64,000 bases of DNA from Hymenobacter mucosus. GTDB taxonomy: Bacteria; Bacteroidota; Bacteroidia; Cytophagales; Hymenobacteraceae. The stretch is from assembly GCF_900188255.1 (NCBI RefSeq), contig NZ_FZNS01000009.1:104143-168142 (forward strand), in the 5' to 3' direction. The notes under the pieces are model-generated. The model searched no databases. It saw nothing but the letters and a program-made list of their open reading frames with translations, and was not told where the DNA came from. This document shows, one piece after another, positions 54,720-63,659 of this stretch (positions are counted from its first letter, which is position 1; the number at the start of each line of letters is the position of its first letter). A program made the position numbers and the translations under genes.

Positions 54720-55001
54720 TTATTTTTTATATGCTTCGTAGCGGGCTGGGTCTCTCTTCTTGTCCTTTTTCCGGCCAATTACGCCACCTGCGGCGGCGCC
54801 TACTACACCGCCTACTACGGCGCCTTTACCACCGCCTACTACAGCACCAGTTACAGCACCGGCACCTCCACCAATGGCCGCACCTTTTGCTTTTTTGCTC
54901 CAGCTTTTCTTAGTCTGGGCGTGTACTTCTGGAGTAGCTACAGTGCTGCCAAGTACAAAAACGGCCGACAACATGGCCGCATATATTTTGAGCGTTTTCA
55001 T
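54720..55001 (-). CDS. glycine-zipper (YMGG-like) exported protein
   Basis: A 93-residue exported protein with a signal peptide to about residue 29 (VHAQ). The core is a repeated G..G..G helix pair (AAIGGGAGAVTGAVVGGGKG, AVVGGVVGAAAGGVIG) followed by a very basic tail (RKKDKKRDPARYEAYKK). The glycine zipper should insert in or associate with a membrane. The family is common and of unknown function. Confidence 0.85.
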   Translation of the reverse strand: MKTLKIYAAMLSAVFVLGSTVATPEVHAQTKKSWSKKAKGAAIGGGAGAVTGAVVGGGKGAVVGGVVGAAAGGVIGRKKDKKRDPARYEAYKK

Positions 55002-55128
55002 GACGTCTAGAGTTAGTGAGAAACTATATCTGAGGTCTAAAACGCAACAGCTTACAGTTGGGTTATACTTCTATTGTGAAATTTTATTTAGCCCGGCATG
55101 TAGCTACTGTTCAGCTGTGAAACAGGCC

Positions 55129-55170
55129 AAAAAAGAAACCCGCACTGGGAAAGGGCGGGTTTCTTTTTTA
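55129..55170 (-). terminator. intrinsic terminator after the S9 peptidase at 55184
   Basis: aaaaaagaaacccgc (55129-55143) pairs with gcgggtttctttttt (55155-55169) around an 11-nt loop. The T-run of the minus strand is 14 bp after the peptidase stop. Confidence 0.85.
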
Positions 55171-55183
55171 ATACTCCTGACAA

Positions 55184-57643
55184 CTACTTCACCGGGGCCG
55201 CCGATGCGCCGTCGGGTGTTGTAACGGCGCCTACACTGGCGGGATTTTTCACGTACTTGTCGAGCCACGTGTTCATTTCCCACAGCATGTGCATTACCGA
55301 CTCGCGGGCGGCATAGCCGTGGGCTTCGGCTGGCAGCACCACGTAGCGCACTGTAGCTCCGTGGCCTTTCAGGGCGTTGTAGAACCGCTCACTCTGGATA
55401 GGGAACGTGCCGGAGTTATTGTCAGCTTCCCCATGGATAAGCAGGATTGGCGTCTTAATCTTATCCGCGAAGTTGAAGGGCGACATGTTGCTGTAAACCT
55501 CGGGCGCCTGCCAGTAGGTACGCTCCTCACCTTGAAACCCGAAGGGCGTAAGCGTGCGGTTGTACGCTCCGCTGCGTGCAATACCCGCCTTAAATAAGTT
55601 CGTGTGGGCAAGCAGGTTGGCCGTCATAAAGGCCCCGTAGCTGTGGCCCATTACGGCTACCCGCTTTGGGTCTACCACTCCCAAACGCTGTCCTTCGTCG
55701 ATGGCGGCTTTGGCTGATGCCGTTAGCTGCTCCACGTAGGTATCGTTCGGCTCCTTATTGCCTTCCCCTACAATAGGAATGCTAGTGCCTTGTAGTACGG
55801 CGTAGCCCTGGGTTACCCAGTACACTGGAGAGCCCCAGTTTAGGCGGGTGAACGTGTAGGGAGACCCTTTCACCTGACCAGCGTCCTTTTTATTCTTGAA
55901 CTCTACCGGGTACGCCTCCATAAGTGTGGGCAGCGGGCCATCCTCCTTCTTGTAGTTGGGGGGGAGGTAGAGGTTTGCAGTGAGGTCTACGCCATCGGCA
56001 CGCTTATATTTCAGCACCTGCTTCTGCAGATTGCCCAAGCTGGTGTAGGGGTTTGTGAACTTGGTTAGTGCAGTGAGCTTGGTAGTGCGAGCATCGCGCA
56101 GGAAGTAGTTGGGCACCTCCTGAGGCGACTCGCGGCGCGTGACCAGCACGTGCTTGCTGGGGTCCAGAATGGTAATGGGCACCTCATAATAGGGGGCCGC
56201 CGAACGCCACCACCGGGCGCTTTTCTTAGTACGCACATCGAGCTCGTCCACAAAAGGTCGGTCGCCTTCCGCCGAGGCCCCGGCACCCAGCAAATAGATA
56301 GTTGCGCTGTTGGCGTCGGTGGCAAGTACGTAGCGGCCCAGGGCATTGCGCTCCATAAACGGCGTACCAGGGTCGGTGTAGGTATCCTGCGCCGAGCGGT
56401 CGAAGAGAGGTGTGAGCGACGTTTTGGTGGCCAGATCGAGGGTCCAGGTGGTTTCGTGCCGGTCCGACCAGCGCGAGCCCTCCACAATAGCCAGCTTATC
56501 GGTGCCCCAGCGGATATTCTGGAAGCGCAACGGTAAGGCCGCCAGCTCCTGCGCTTGTCCATCGAAAGGAGCGGGCAGGGCGTAAATTCGGTCCCGCACG
56601 GCAGCCTCCGTCTTGGGGTCGCCACCATCCTGTGCTTCTACCCAGAAAACAGTGTTAGGAGCATCTTCGCGCCAGCCGTGGGAGCGAGGACCAATAGGAA
56701 CCGCATCAAAGCTAGTAGGCACGTTGTCGGCCAACGGCTGATCCGACAGCTCTTTTACCACGAGGCCCTCCATATTCATTACCTCAACCCGCAGCGGGAA
56801 GCTGTAGAAAGGTAGAGTGTAGGAGTAGGGGCGGTGGCGGCGCTTTACCAATACAAAGCGGCCGTTGGGCGAAGTAGATACTTGCTGAATAAGGCCGGGC
56901 TGGCCCAACGGGTGCATACGACCATCGAGGCCTACTTTCACTACCTGGGTCAGGCCGTAGTAGTCGAACAGGCGCTCATCGGTAGAGTTTTTCAGCAAGT
57001 CTTGGTAGGTGCGCGCGGCAGCTGTGCGACCACTATTTTCTTGCACGATGGGGCCACTAGGAGTGACTAGCGTGTTAGGTGCCTCACCCCGGCCGCTTAC
57101 TACAGCTTTGGCTACCAAGGTCTTGCTATCCGAAACCCACTCGTACGGGATGCCAAAGATGCCGTTCAAAAACAGGTTGGGTACCAGCCTAGCCGAAGCG
57201 GAGGCCACGTCCACTATCCACAACTCAATGTGGTCGGCGGTGGTATGGGTGAAAGCTACTTTGGTGTTGTCCGGCGACCATTGCACGTCACTGATGCGCG
57301 CTTTCGCTGGCAACCCTTGCACCAGCAGTTCTTTGCCCTCGGGTAGGCGGCGCAATCGTAAGTTGGTAGCGTAGTTTACCCGGCTAGCTCCGTTGGTGCG
57401 CGGGTTGATGCGCAGGCCCGCTACCCGCAGCTCCGGCTGCGACAAATCCTGGATAGCGGGCATGGCCTGCACATCCTGTAGCAGCATCCACTGCCCGTTG
57501 GAAGCAAAGCTGACGCGTGGCGTAGCAGGAGCGTCGGCCAGAGCGGCAATAGCTCTGGGTGGCATCTGGTAGGGAAGGTCTTGAGCTAGGGTAGACCCGA
57601 GCGTAGCGCCCCACAGCGCCAACGTGAGACAGTATATTTTCAT
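55184..57643 (-). CDS. S9 family peptidase, glutamyl endopeptidase-like (S9D)
   Basis: An 819-residue exported serine peptidase with a signal peptide MKIYCLTLALWGATLGSTLAQ. The N-terminal propeller (about residues 30-530) is followed by an alpha/beta hydrolase domain: Ser in MGHSYGAFMTANLLAHT, Asp in HGEADNNSG and His in PAEAHGYAARESV. GAYNRTLTPFGFQGEERTYW is typical of the chloroplast glutamyl endopeptidase-like branch in my memory. It is much longer than the S9 enzyme at 24321 and belongs to a different subgroup. It stands alone and has its own terminator. Confidence 0.92.
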   Translation of the reverse strand: MKIYCLTLALWGATLGSTLAQDLPYQMPPRAIAALADAPATPRVSFASNGQWMLLQDVQAMPAIQDLSQPELRVAGLRINPRTNGASRVNYATNLRLRRLPEGKELLVQGLPAKARISDVQWSPDNTKVAFTHTTADHIELWIVDVASASARLVPNLFLNGIFGIPYEWVSDSKTLVAKAVVSGRGEAPNTLVTPSGPIVQENSGRTAAARTYQDLLKNSTDERLFDYYGLTQVVKVGLDGRMHPLGQPGLIQQVSTSPNGRFVLVKRRHRPYSYTLPFYSFPLRVEVMNMEGLVVKELSDQPLADNVPTSFDAVPIGPRSHGWREDAPNTVFWVEAQDGGDPKTEAAVRDRIYALPAPFDGQAQELAALPLRFQNIRWGTDKLAIVEGSRWSDRHETTWTLDLATKTSLTPLFDRSAQDTYTDPGTPFMERNALGRYVLATDANSATIYLLGAGASAEGDRPFVDELDVRTKKSARWWRSAAPYYEVPITILDPSKHVLVTRRESPQEVPNYFLRDARTTKLTALTKFTNPYTSLGNLQKQVLKYKRADGVDLTANLYLPPNYKKEDGPLPTLMEAYPVEFKNKKDAGQVKGSPYTFTRLNWGSPVYWVTQGYAVLQGTSIPIVGEGNKEPNDTYVEQLTASAKAAIDEGQRLGVVDPKRVAVMGHSYGAFMTANLLAHTNLFKAGIARSGAYNRTLTPFGFQGEERTYWQAPEVYSNMSPFNFADKIKTPILLIHGEADNNSGTFPIQSERFYNALKGHGATVRYVVLPAEAHGYAARESVMHMLWEMNTWLDKYVKNPASVGAVTTPDGASAAPVK

Positions 57644-57777
57644 AGCTGAGCTTAAGCAAACACGAGAAAATTATAAACGAAGGTCGGGACAAACCAGCGG
57701 ATTTTCAGCATGGTGTCAACAACCAATCAGCTAGTTGTCTCGTATAATGCCCGGTTTTCTTACTTCTAATAAGCCAA

Positions 57778-57807
57778 AAAAGCCCTTCTGCATGCAGAAG
57801 GGCTTTT
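57778..57807 (-). terminator. hairpin terminator after the pirin operon
   Basis: agcccttctgca (57781-57792) is directly followed by its exact complement (57793-57804), flanked by A- and T-runs. It is about 40 bp beyond the last gene of the pirin-nitroreductase operon. Confidence 0.8.
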
Positions 57808-57845
57808 AAATATGTGTGAAAGCTCCGCAGTAAACGGTCTGTATA

Positions 57846-58556
57846 TTAGTGGTTTATTGGAGCTTCGATGAGAATAAATTTACTCTCTCTGTCCACGGCT
57901 ACACTAACCAGGTCGGTTTCCCAAAGGCCGATGCTTTCCCGCTGTTGTACCACCTGGCCGTTCACTGTAAGCTGGCCTTCGAGTACAAATAGGAAGACTG
58001 ACTTATTGAGCGGATTTAGACGGTAATCTACCTGCTGGCCGGCATCAAAGAACCCTAGACTAAGCTTGGCGTTCTGGTTGATCCAGCAGTGGGCGGTGCC
58101 TTCCTCATTGCTCACAATAGTTGTGAGCTGATTACGACGCTTCTCGGCGGGGAAGTGGCGGCGCTGATAGCGTGGCGTTACGTTCTGCAGCTTAGGCTCA
58201 ATCCAGATTTGCAGGAAGTTTACCTGGTCGTCGCCTATGTTATACTCTTCATGGCGCAACCCCGAGCCGGCGCTCATAATTTGCACCCAGTCGGTAGTGA
58301 CTTCCTCGGAGTAGCCAAGCGAGTCCTTGTGGTTCATGCGGCCAGCTAGCATCACCGAAATGATTTCCATGTTGCTGTGCGCGTGCAGGCCAAAGCCTTT
58401 ACCGGCTTGCACAAAGTCGTCGTTGAACACGCGCAACAGGCCAAAGCCAGTTCGCTCAGGGTTGGCGTACGGGCCGAAGCTCAGGGAAAAATTGCTCTGA
58501 AGCCAACCCGTGTCTTTCAGGCCCCGGTCGGCGGCTGTGGTGATGCGAAATGGCAT
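57846..58556 (-). CDS. pirin family protein (operon copy 2)
   Basis: A 236-residue bicupin protein. The N-terminal cupin has the metal ligands in GLHAHSNMEIISVM and GSGLRHEEYN. The C-terminal cupin segment is FDAGQQVDYRLNPLNKSVFLFVLEGQLTVNG. Pirins act as iron-dependent quercetin dioxygenases or redox regulators. It follows the nitroreductase by 3 bp. It differs from the copy at 59179 in many positions but has the same length and layout, so the two derive from duplication or from two related lineages. Confidence 0.92.
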   Translation of the reverse strand: MPFRITTAADRGLKDTGWLQSNFSLSFGPYANPERTGFGLLRVFNDDFVQAGKGFGLHAHSNMEIISVMLAGRMNHKDSLGYSEEVTTDWVQIMSAGSGLRHEEYNIGDDQVNFLQIWIEPKLQNVTPRYQRRHFPAEKRRNQLTTIVSNEEGTAHCWINQNAKLSLGFFDAGQQVDYRLNPLNKSVFLFVLEGQLTVNGQVVQQRESIGLWETDLVSVAVDRESKFILIEAPINH

Positions 58557-58559
58557 GGC

Positions 58560-59138
58560 TTAGGCAGGAAGTTGGTTATGGAAGGCAATATCGGAGTAGT
58601 GCTTGCGCTGACGGGCGGCTTTCTCCCGGCTTAGGAACGGCTCGTCTAGCTGCTCAGCGGCGCCTACGTACCCCAAGGCAATAAAGCTTACGGGTTGCAG
58701 CGTAGCGGGGATTTGAAACGCCGCCCGGGTTTTTTCGGCGTCGAAGCCACCCATGAAGTGACCGTGCAACCCTAGGGCCGTGGCTTCCAGAATCAGGTTA
58801 GCATTGGCTAGTCCTAAGTCGTGAAGGGCGGCGCCGTTGGGAGTACCATTATCGTAATGGGTTTTGGCTAGCGCCAGAATAAGTACGGGCGCGTGTTTGG
58901 CCCAGGGTTGGTTGCCAGGTAGCAGGCAGTCAACCATCTTCTGAAAGGTTTCCTGGTCGGTGTGGTGGGCGTAGATGTAGCGCCAGGGCTGCTCGTTCAT
59001 GGCGCTGGCTGCCCACGAGGCCGCTTCAAATACCTGATGGAGCGTTTCGGGAGCTACTGGGTAGCTGGCAAAGGCCCGGGGGCTCCAGCGTTTGCGAATA
59101 TTTTCCTGAATAGGAAAGGTAGTGAGTGCGTTTTTCAT
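58560..59138 (-). CDS. nitroreductase family protein
   Basis: A 192-residue FMN-dependent oxidoreductase. FMN contact segments are RWSPRAFASYPV at the N-terminus, AASWAASAMNEQPWRYI, and LALGYVGAAEQLDEPFLSR near the end. It reduces quinones or nitro compounds in the cytoplasm, using NAD(P)H. It lies between two pirin genes, 3 bp from one and 40 bp from the other, in one operon. The context points to detoxification of quinone-like or nitroaromatic compounds. Confidence 0.92.
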   Translation of the reverse strand: MKNALTTFPIQENIRKRWSPRAFASYPVAPETLHQVFEAASWAASAMNEQPWRYIYAHHTDQETFQKMVDCLLPGNQPWAKHAPVLILALAKTHYDNGTPNGAALHDLGLANANLILEATALGLHGHFMGGFDAEKTRAAFQIPATLQPVSFIALGYVGAAEQLDEPFLSREKAARQRKHYSDIAFHNQLPA

Positions 59139-59178
59139 CGGATGATAAGACTAAGGCAGTTCGTGCGTAGCGAGCAAG

Positions 59179-59898
59179 TTAGTTAAGCGACATAGGAACT
59201 TCCATCAGCAACAGACGAGTGTTGGAATTGGCTTGTACGGTAAAAGAAGCCGTATCCCAGATGCCAAACCCGTCGCGCGGATGCAAGGCTTGGCCGTTGA
59301 TGGTCACGTCACCTTCCAGCACAAATACGTAAACGCCGTTGCCAGGCTTCTTTACGTGGTAGTCAGTGCCGAAGCCGGAATCAAAATCGGCGAGGTGAAA
59401 CCAGGCATCCTGATGAATCCACACGCCCGCATCGTCGGGATTCGGCGACAAGACCTGCTGAAACTGGTTGTGGCGGTCCGCGGCGCGGAAGGTCTGCTGA
59501 TCGTAGCGGGGCTGCACGTTGCGCTTGTTGGGGAATACCCAAATCTGCAGAAACTTCACTTGCTCCGTCTGGCTGTGATTTTTCTCGCTGTGCGCAATGC
59601 CCGTACCGGCACTCATCACTTGTACATCACCACTCTGAATGATGCCGTGGTTGCCGGCGCTATCCTTATGCTCTAGCGTGCCGCTCAGCGGAATGCTGAT
59701 GATTTCCATGTTGTCGTGCGGGTGGGTACCGAAGCCCATCCCGGCTGCCACGGTATCATCGTTGAGTACGCGCAGTACACCGAAGTGCACGCGCTGTGGA
59801 TTGTGGTAGCCCGCAAAGCTGAACGTATGGTAAGAGTTCAGCCAGCCGTGGCTAGCGTGGCCGCGGGAGGTAGCAGGGTGAAGGAGGGTCTGAGCCAT
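59179..59898 (-). CDS. pirin family protein (operon copy 1)
   Basis: A 239-residue bicupin. Metal ligands are GTHPHDNMEIISIPL and GTGIAHSEKN in the N-terminal cupin. The C-terminal cupin has FGTDYHVKKPGNGVYVFVLEG. It is the first gene of the pirin-nitroreductase-pirin operon and is divergent from the HxlR regulator gene. It may oxidise flavonoids or act as a redox-sensing partner. The start MAQTLLHPATSRGHASHG is the usual pirin N-terminus. Confidence 0.93.
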   Translation of the reverse strand: MAQTLLHPATSRGHASHGWLNSYHTFSFAGYHNPQRVHFGVLRVLNDDTVAAGMGFGTHPHDNMEIISIPLSGTLEHKDSAGNHGIIQSGDVQVMSAGTGIAHSEKNHSQTEQVKFLQIWVFPNKRNVQPRYDQQTFRAADRHNQFQQVLSPNPDDAGVWIHQDAWFHLADFDSGFGTDYHVKKPGNGVYVFVLEGDVTINGQALHPRDGFGIWDTASFTVQANSNTRLLLMEVPMSLN

Positions 59899-60053
59899 GG
59901 TGAGCGAAAGTGCAGAAGTGATGTAATCCGCAATTGATGTATATACATTAATCGGCTCTCAAAGTTCACTTGCTCACTATATATTTACAAGTAGTTACAC
60001 CATTGTATACCAATATACTGGATGTAACCAATGTTCATAATCAAGTAGATACT
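59899..60053. promoter_or_regulatory. divergent HxlR/pirin promoter region
   Basis: ATGTATATACAT at 59937-59948 is a perfect 12-bp palindrome 38 bp before the pirin start. A second element GTATACCAATATAC at 60005-60018 has inverted arms around ccaa and lies about 35 bp before the HxlR start. Both are AT-rich palindromes suited to a winged-helix dimer and probably are the binding sites of the HxlR protein. Confidence 0.55.
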
Positions 60054-60392
60054 ATGGCAGTTCGCGGAAAAGAATTTCCAAATTGTGCGTTTCGGCAGAC
60101 GCTGGACGTGCTAGAGGGTAAGTGGAAGTTTGCCATTATCCACAGCTTGTTGCTGCACGGCACCATGCGCTTTAAAACGCTGGAACGAGATGTAGCCGGT
60201 ATTACCGCTCGTATGCTCGTCAAGGAGTTGAAACTGCTGGAAGCTCATGGCATTGTAAGCCGGCGCGCCTACGCTACCGTGCCGCCCACGGTGGAATACA
60301 CGCTGACGGAGTGCGGACTTAGCTTAGAGCCCATAATTGAGGCCATTCAGGCCTGGGGCGAGAAGAACCGAGCCGTTATCAGTCAGGCTTAG
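60054..60392 (+). CDS. HxlR family transcriptional regulator
   Basis: A 112-residue winged-helix regulator. The ATG at 60054 gives MAVRGKEFPNCAFRQTLDVL; an earlier in-frame start at 59970 would run through the promoter palindrome. The N-terminal cysteine (residue 11) precedes LDVLEGKWKFAIIHSLLL, as in YodB-type regulators that sense quinones and electrophiles through one cysteine. The recognition region is RFKTLERDVAGITARMLVKE. It is divergent from the pirin-nitroreductase-pirin operon, its likely target. Confidence 0.93.
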   Translation: MAVRGKEFPNCAFRQTLDVLEGKWKFAIIHSLLLHGTMRFKTLERDVAGITARMLVKELKLLEAHGIVSRRAYATVPPTVEYTLTECGLSLEPIIEAIQAWGEKNRAVISQA

Positions 60393-60508
60393 CTCAGCAG
60401 GTAGCCTGAAAGGAAGGGCTAGAAAATCACCCTCGGAATACTAGCCCAGCTACTTTATGGGGTGCACACTGCATCTTGCACTGTCTTTAATTGCCGGGCC
60501 TTTTCCTC

Positions 60509-61429
60509 ATGTTGCAGCTTCCCACTTTGCCCATCGTTTCGCGGCTGGCGCCCACGCCCAGTGGCTTTTTGCACCTAGGCAACGCCCTCAACTTTACCCT
60601 AACATGGCTGGTAGTGCGCCAGGCTGGCGGCACCTTGCACTTGCGGATTGACGACTTAGACCGAGCCCGGTTTCGGCCTGCCTACCTCGATAACATCTTT
60701 CGCACCCTGGCATGGCTAGGGCTCGACTACGACCAAGGGCCCGCCGGACCCGATGCGTTTGAGCGGTACTTTTCCCAGCGGCATTTTTTGCCTGAGTACG
60801 AAGCAGCTCTGCAAAGTGCCCAGGCTGCCCACCCGGGCTTATTTTATGCCTGCCGCTGCTCTCGCACTGAGCTGGCCCGCTTGGCTCTGCCCGATGGACG
60901 CTACCCCGGTACGTGCCACACTACCCACCTGGCGCTGGCCGGCCCCGATACTGCGTGGCGAGCCCACGTGCCGGCTGACGCTACCGTGTCGTTCCCAGAC
61001 CTGGGCAGCAGCGCGGTGCACGTCAGCCTGGCCCAGGAGCTAGGCGACTTTGTCGTGCGCAAGAAAGATGGTACGGCCGCCTACCAGGTAGCATCGGTAG
61101 TAGACGACGTGCGGTTAGGTGTTACGCTTATTGTGCGTGGGCTTGACCTGCTGCCCAGCACGGCGGCTCAGTTATGGTTGGCACACTACCTGCCCGGCGC
61201 GAGTCGCTTCGGGGCTACTCAGTTTTGGCACCATAGGCTGTTGCTAGACGAGGTTGGACAAAAGCTGTCCAAATCAACCCAGGCCAGCCACCAGCGCGGC
61301 ATTATGGAGGCTGCCGGTAGCCCCCGCGTAGTGTACGCCGCCGTTGCCCGCCTCCTCCAGCTGCCCGCCGCTGCTGCTGAGTCGTTGGAAGCGTTGCAGC
61401 AGTATTTCAACCAGTGTACTACCCAATAA
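60509..61429 (+). CDS. gluQ: glutamyl-Q tRNA(Asp) synthetase
   Basis: A 306-residue enzyme that attaches glutamate to queuosine at the wobble position of tRNA(Asp). It corresponds to the catalytic part of GluRS without the anticodon-binding domain. HLGNAL is the HIGH-type motif and QKLSKSTQ the KMSKS motif. The zinc-binding segment YACRCSRTEL with YPGTC carries the Cys ligands. The ATG at 60509 fits the family start; a TTG at 60491 is less likely. Unlike in many proteobacteria, no dksA gene lies next to it. Confidence 0.93.
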   Translation: MLQLPTLPIVSRLAPTPSGFLHLGNALNFTLTWLVVRQAGGTLHLRIDDLDRARFRPAYLDNIFRTLAWLGLDYDQGPAGPDAFERYFSQRHFLPEYEAALQSAQAAHPGLFYACRCSRTELARLALPDGRYPGTCHTTHLALAGPDTAWRAHVPADATVSFPDLGSSAVHVSLAQELGDFVVRKKDGTAAYQVASVVDDVRLGVTLIVRGLDLLPSTAAQLWLAHYLPGASRFGATQFWHHRLLLDEVGQKLSKSTQASHQRGIMEAAGSPRVVYAAVARLLQLPAAAAESLEALQQYFNQCTTQ

Positions 61430-61491
61430 GCACTGCGCATACAAGGTGGGCCTTCGTGCTAACGTGTTGTACTCGTCATATTCCGCCACCC

Positions 61492-62178
61492 CTAGCGTAG
61501 CTCCTTCTTAAATTCTTCGGCCCAGTGGTCAGCGAGGCGGGTAGGCTCGGGGAGCTTGTAGCCGCGCAGGCAGGCCAGCGTGAGGCGGGTGGCGGTGGCT
61601 TGGTCGCAGCGGTGTCCAGGACTCACGAAGAGCGGATTCACCTTGTCCTTACTGCGGATGACTTCGCCCAGCAGGTCGCCGCTTTTGTCGGTGAGGGGAG
61701 AGATGCTGCCCTTGGCAACGTCGGGGTCTTGGTATACACCAGTTAGCTTCTGCTTGGCCACCCCGAAAGTGGGCATATCGAGCATTACCCCAATATGAGC
61801 GGCAATACCCATGCGGCGCGGGTGCGCGATACCGTGCCCATCGACCATAATGATGTCGGGTTTTTGGTGCAATTGCTGGTAGGCGCGCAGCACATTGGGT
61901 GCCTCCCGAAACGATAACAACCCCGGAATGTAGGGCAGTTCTACGGTGCTGGTCTGGTACACCTTCTCCACAAGCTCCAGGCTCGGGAATTTCAGCACCA
62001 CAAACACGGAAAGGATGGTTTCGGGGGTGGGAAAGGAGGAGTCGCAGCCCGCAATAAAGCGCGGCTCCTGCGAGAGGGGCTCAAGGCGTACGCGCGTGCG
62101 AAGCTCTTCCTGCTGCTGGGTGAGGTCGCGCACAATGCGCGGGTCCGCGGGGGGCGTATAGGGGCGGTAGTAGGCCAT
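61492..62178 (-). CDS. nfi: endonuclease V
   Basis: A 228-residue DNA repair enzyme that cuts one base beyond deaminated adenine (hypoxanthine). The ATG at 62178 gives the usual length of about 225; an upstream start at 62259 would add 27 residues. Active-site segments are FIAGCDSSFP (Asp), LPYIPGLLSFREAP (Glu) and MVDGHGIAHPRRMGIAAH (Asp), with the tyrosine in YIPG that wedges the damaged strand. It is a single gene, convergent with gluQ. Confidence 0.95.
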   Translation of the reverse strand: MAYYRPYTPPADPRIVRDLTQQQEELRTRVRLEPLSQEPRFIAGCDSSFPTPETILSVFVVLKFPSLELVEKVYQTSTVELPYIPGLLSFREAPNVLRAYQQLHQKPDIIMVDGHGIAHPRRMGIAAHIGVMLDMPTFGVAKQKLTGVYQDPDVAKGSISPLTDKSGDLLGEVIRSKDKVNPLFVSPGHRCDQATATRLTLACLRGYKLPEPTRLADHWAEEFKKELR

Positions 62179-62368
62179 AGTAGGGTGGGAGGGTGTGGGT
62201 AGTGTACTGCCCCACCTGCCCGTAGGTTGGCATCTGGCGGCCGGCTTCGAACTAAACACGGAAGCTGGCTGGCCGCGCCATGCGGTAACTCCGCCTTAAC
62301 CCGGCCCTAGGGGCGCACGTTACGACACCCAACCGCTGCGTATGCGGCTGACCTTTCCCCTCCGTGCT

Positions 62369-62938
62369 ATGAGCAAATCCGAACAACCCGCCCACACCGG
62401 CAGTGGCCCCCTATTTGAGCGGCGCTACTGGGTAGATGTGCAGAAGCCGCGCCGTACGGCGGCTGAACTGTTTGAGCACATCAAATGCAACTTGCCCGAA
62501 TTCTCCCCCGATTTGCTCGCCGATTTCGAGAAAGCCAAAGGCCAGGCCCATGAGTTGCGCGTGGACGATGAGTTTCGCATCAAGATTCTGGGTCCGTGGA
62601 ACGGCGACGTTCGGGTAGATGAGATTGGCAACGACTACTTTGTACTGGTCACACTGGAAAGCCACCCCGAAGCTGGGCGCATCCGGTTCTCGCTGGGCCC
62701 TCATCCGCAGCTGCCCGATGCACTTCGCTTTGAAATTCACTCCTGGGCCCGCTCCCGCGACGGGCTGGTGGCCTTCACGTACGATACTTTGGGGATGGGC
62801 AAGCGCGTGCAGCAGCAAACCTGGGAAACCTTCTGCGAGCGGGTGGCTGAGGCCAGCGGAGGCTTGCTACTAGGCCCTGTGCACGTAGAAACCGTAAGAC
62901 AATCGGATACGAACACTGAAGTAACGCGCGATGCCTGA
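62369..62938 (+). CDS. DUF1990-like protein, upstream copy
   Basis: A 189-residue cytoplasmic protein. The ATG at 62369 begins MSKSEQPAHTGSG; an earlier ATG at 62342 is possible. The C-terminal half (VLVTLESHPEAGRIRFSLGP, then FEIHSWARSRDGLVAFTYD) has the TL..H.E.G.I.F pattern of DUF1990, a domain of unknown function. Its stop overlaps the start of the next gene by 8 bp, so translation is probably coupled. Confidence 0.75.
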   Translation: MSKSEQPAHTGSGPLFERRYWVDVQKPRRTAAELFEHIKCNLPEFSPDLLADFEKAKGQAHELRVDDEFRIKILGPWNGDVRVDEIGNDYFVLVTLESHPEAGRIRFSLGPHPQLPDALRFEIHSWARSRDGLVAFTYDTLGMGKRVQQQTWETFCERVAEASGGLLLGPVHVETVRQSDTNTEVTRDA

Positions 62939-63659
62939 GTCCCGGCCCCTGTATGAGCTCCAGAAAGCTCGCCTTGAATCGTACGCCAAAGCAGGCTACA
63001 ATTTCGACCTCGACCGCACCGACGAGTACACGGCCGAAAACGGCTGGCGGGTAGACGACTACGAAACGGAGTTGCCCCACGAGATGCCCGGTCCCCCGGA
63101 CCCGCATGGGGCCTGGGCGGCCGCGCGGGAGGTGCTGCGTCGGTACACCTTTCCGCCTCCCGATCTTATTACGGGTATCTTCCTACCCGATCAGCCCTTG
63201 GAACAGCGCGTAATGGTGCTGCGGGGGCAGTTTTTATTCTTTACCTTCTGGTTTGGGGTACGCATTGGCGGTGTTACCGACGAAGTGCAGACCTTACCCA
63301 GTGGGCAGCAGGAACAAGTCTGGGGCTATAACTACCGCACTTTGGAAGGACACTTCGAGCGGGGGCAGATCGACTTTACCGTTCACAAAAATCTTACTAC
63401 TGGTCGCATCCGCTTCCATATTCACGCCTTTTCGCAAACGGGCCGTATCAGCAACCCCTTTTACTGGATTGGTTTTCGTCTGTTTGGGCGCATGCTCCAG
63501 CGCAAGTTTTCTACCGAGTCGATGAAACGGCTGCGGGCCCAAGTAGAAGAAATGCTGCGCAAAGGCTGGACGTCCCCCACAACTACTGCTGGCCCACCCG
63601 TGCAGGCCGCCGCAGGGCATGAGGATGCCACCGAGCAATTGCGCAAAGCCACACAGTAG
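62931..63659 (+). CDS. DUF1990-like protein, downstream copy
   Basis: A 242-residue protein. The central part (VWGYNYRTLEGHFERGQIDF and TTGRIRFHIHAFSQTGRIS) shows the same TLEGH.E.G..DF signature as the upstream gene, with an additional N-terminal region of about 80 residues rich in charged and aromatic residues. A hydrophobic segment FYWIGFRLFGRML near residue 190 could touch the membrane. The function is unknown. It overlaps the upstream gene by 8 bp. Confidence 0.75.
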   Translation: MPESRPLYELQKARLESYAKAGYNFDLDRTDEYTAENGWRVDDYETELPHEMPGPPDPHGAWAAAREVLRRYTFPPPDLITGIFLPDQPLEQRVMVLRGQFLFFTFWFGVRIGGVTDEVQTLPSGQQEQVWGYNYRTLEGHFERGQIDFTVHKNLTTGRIRFHIHAFSQTGRISNPFYWIGFRLFGRMLQRKFSTESMKRLRAQVEEMLRKGWTSPTTTAGPPVQAAAGHEDATEQLRKATQ

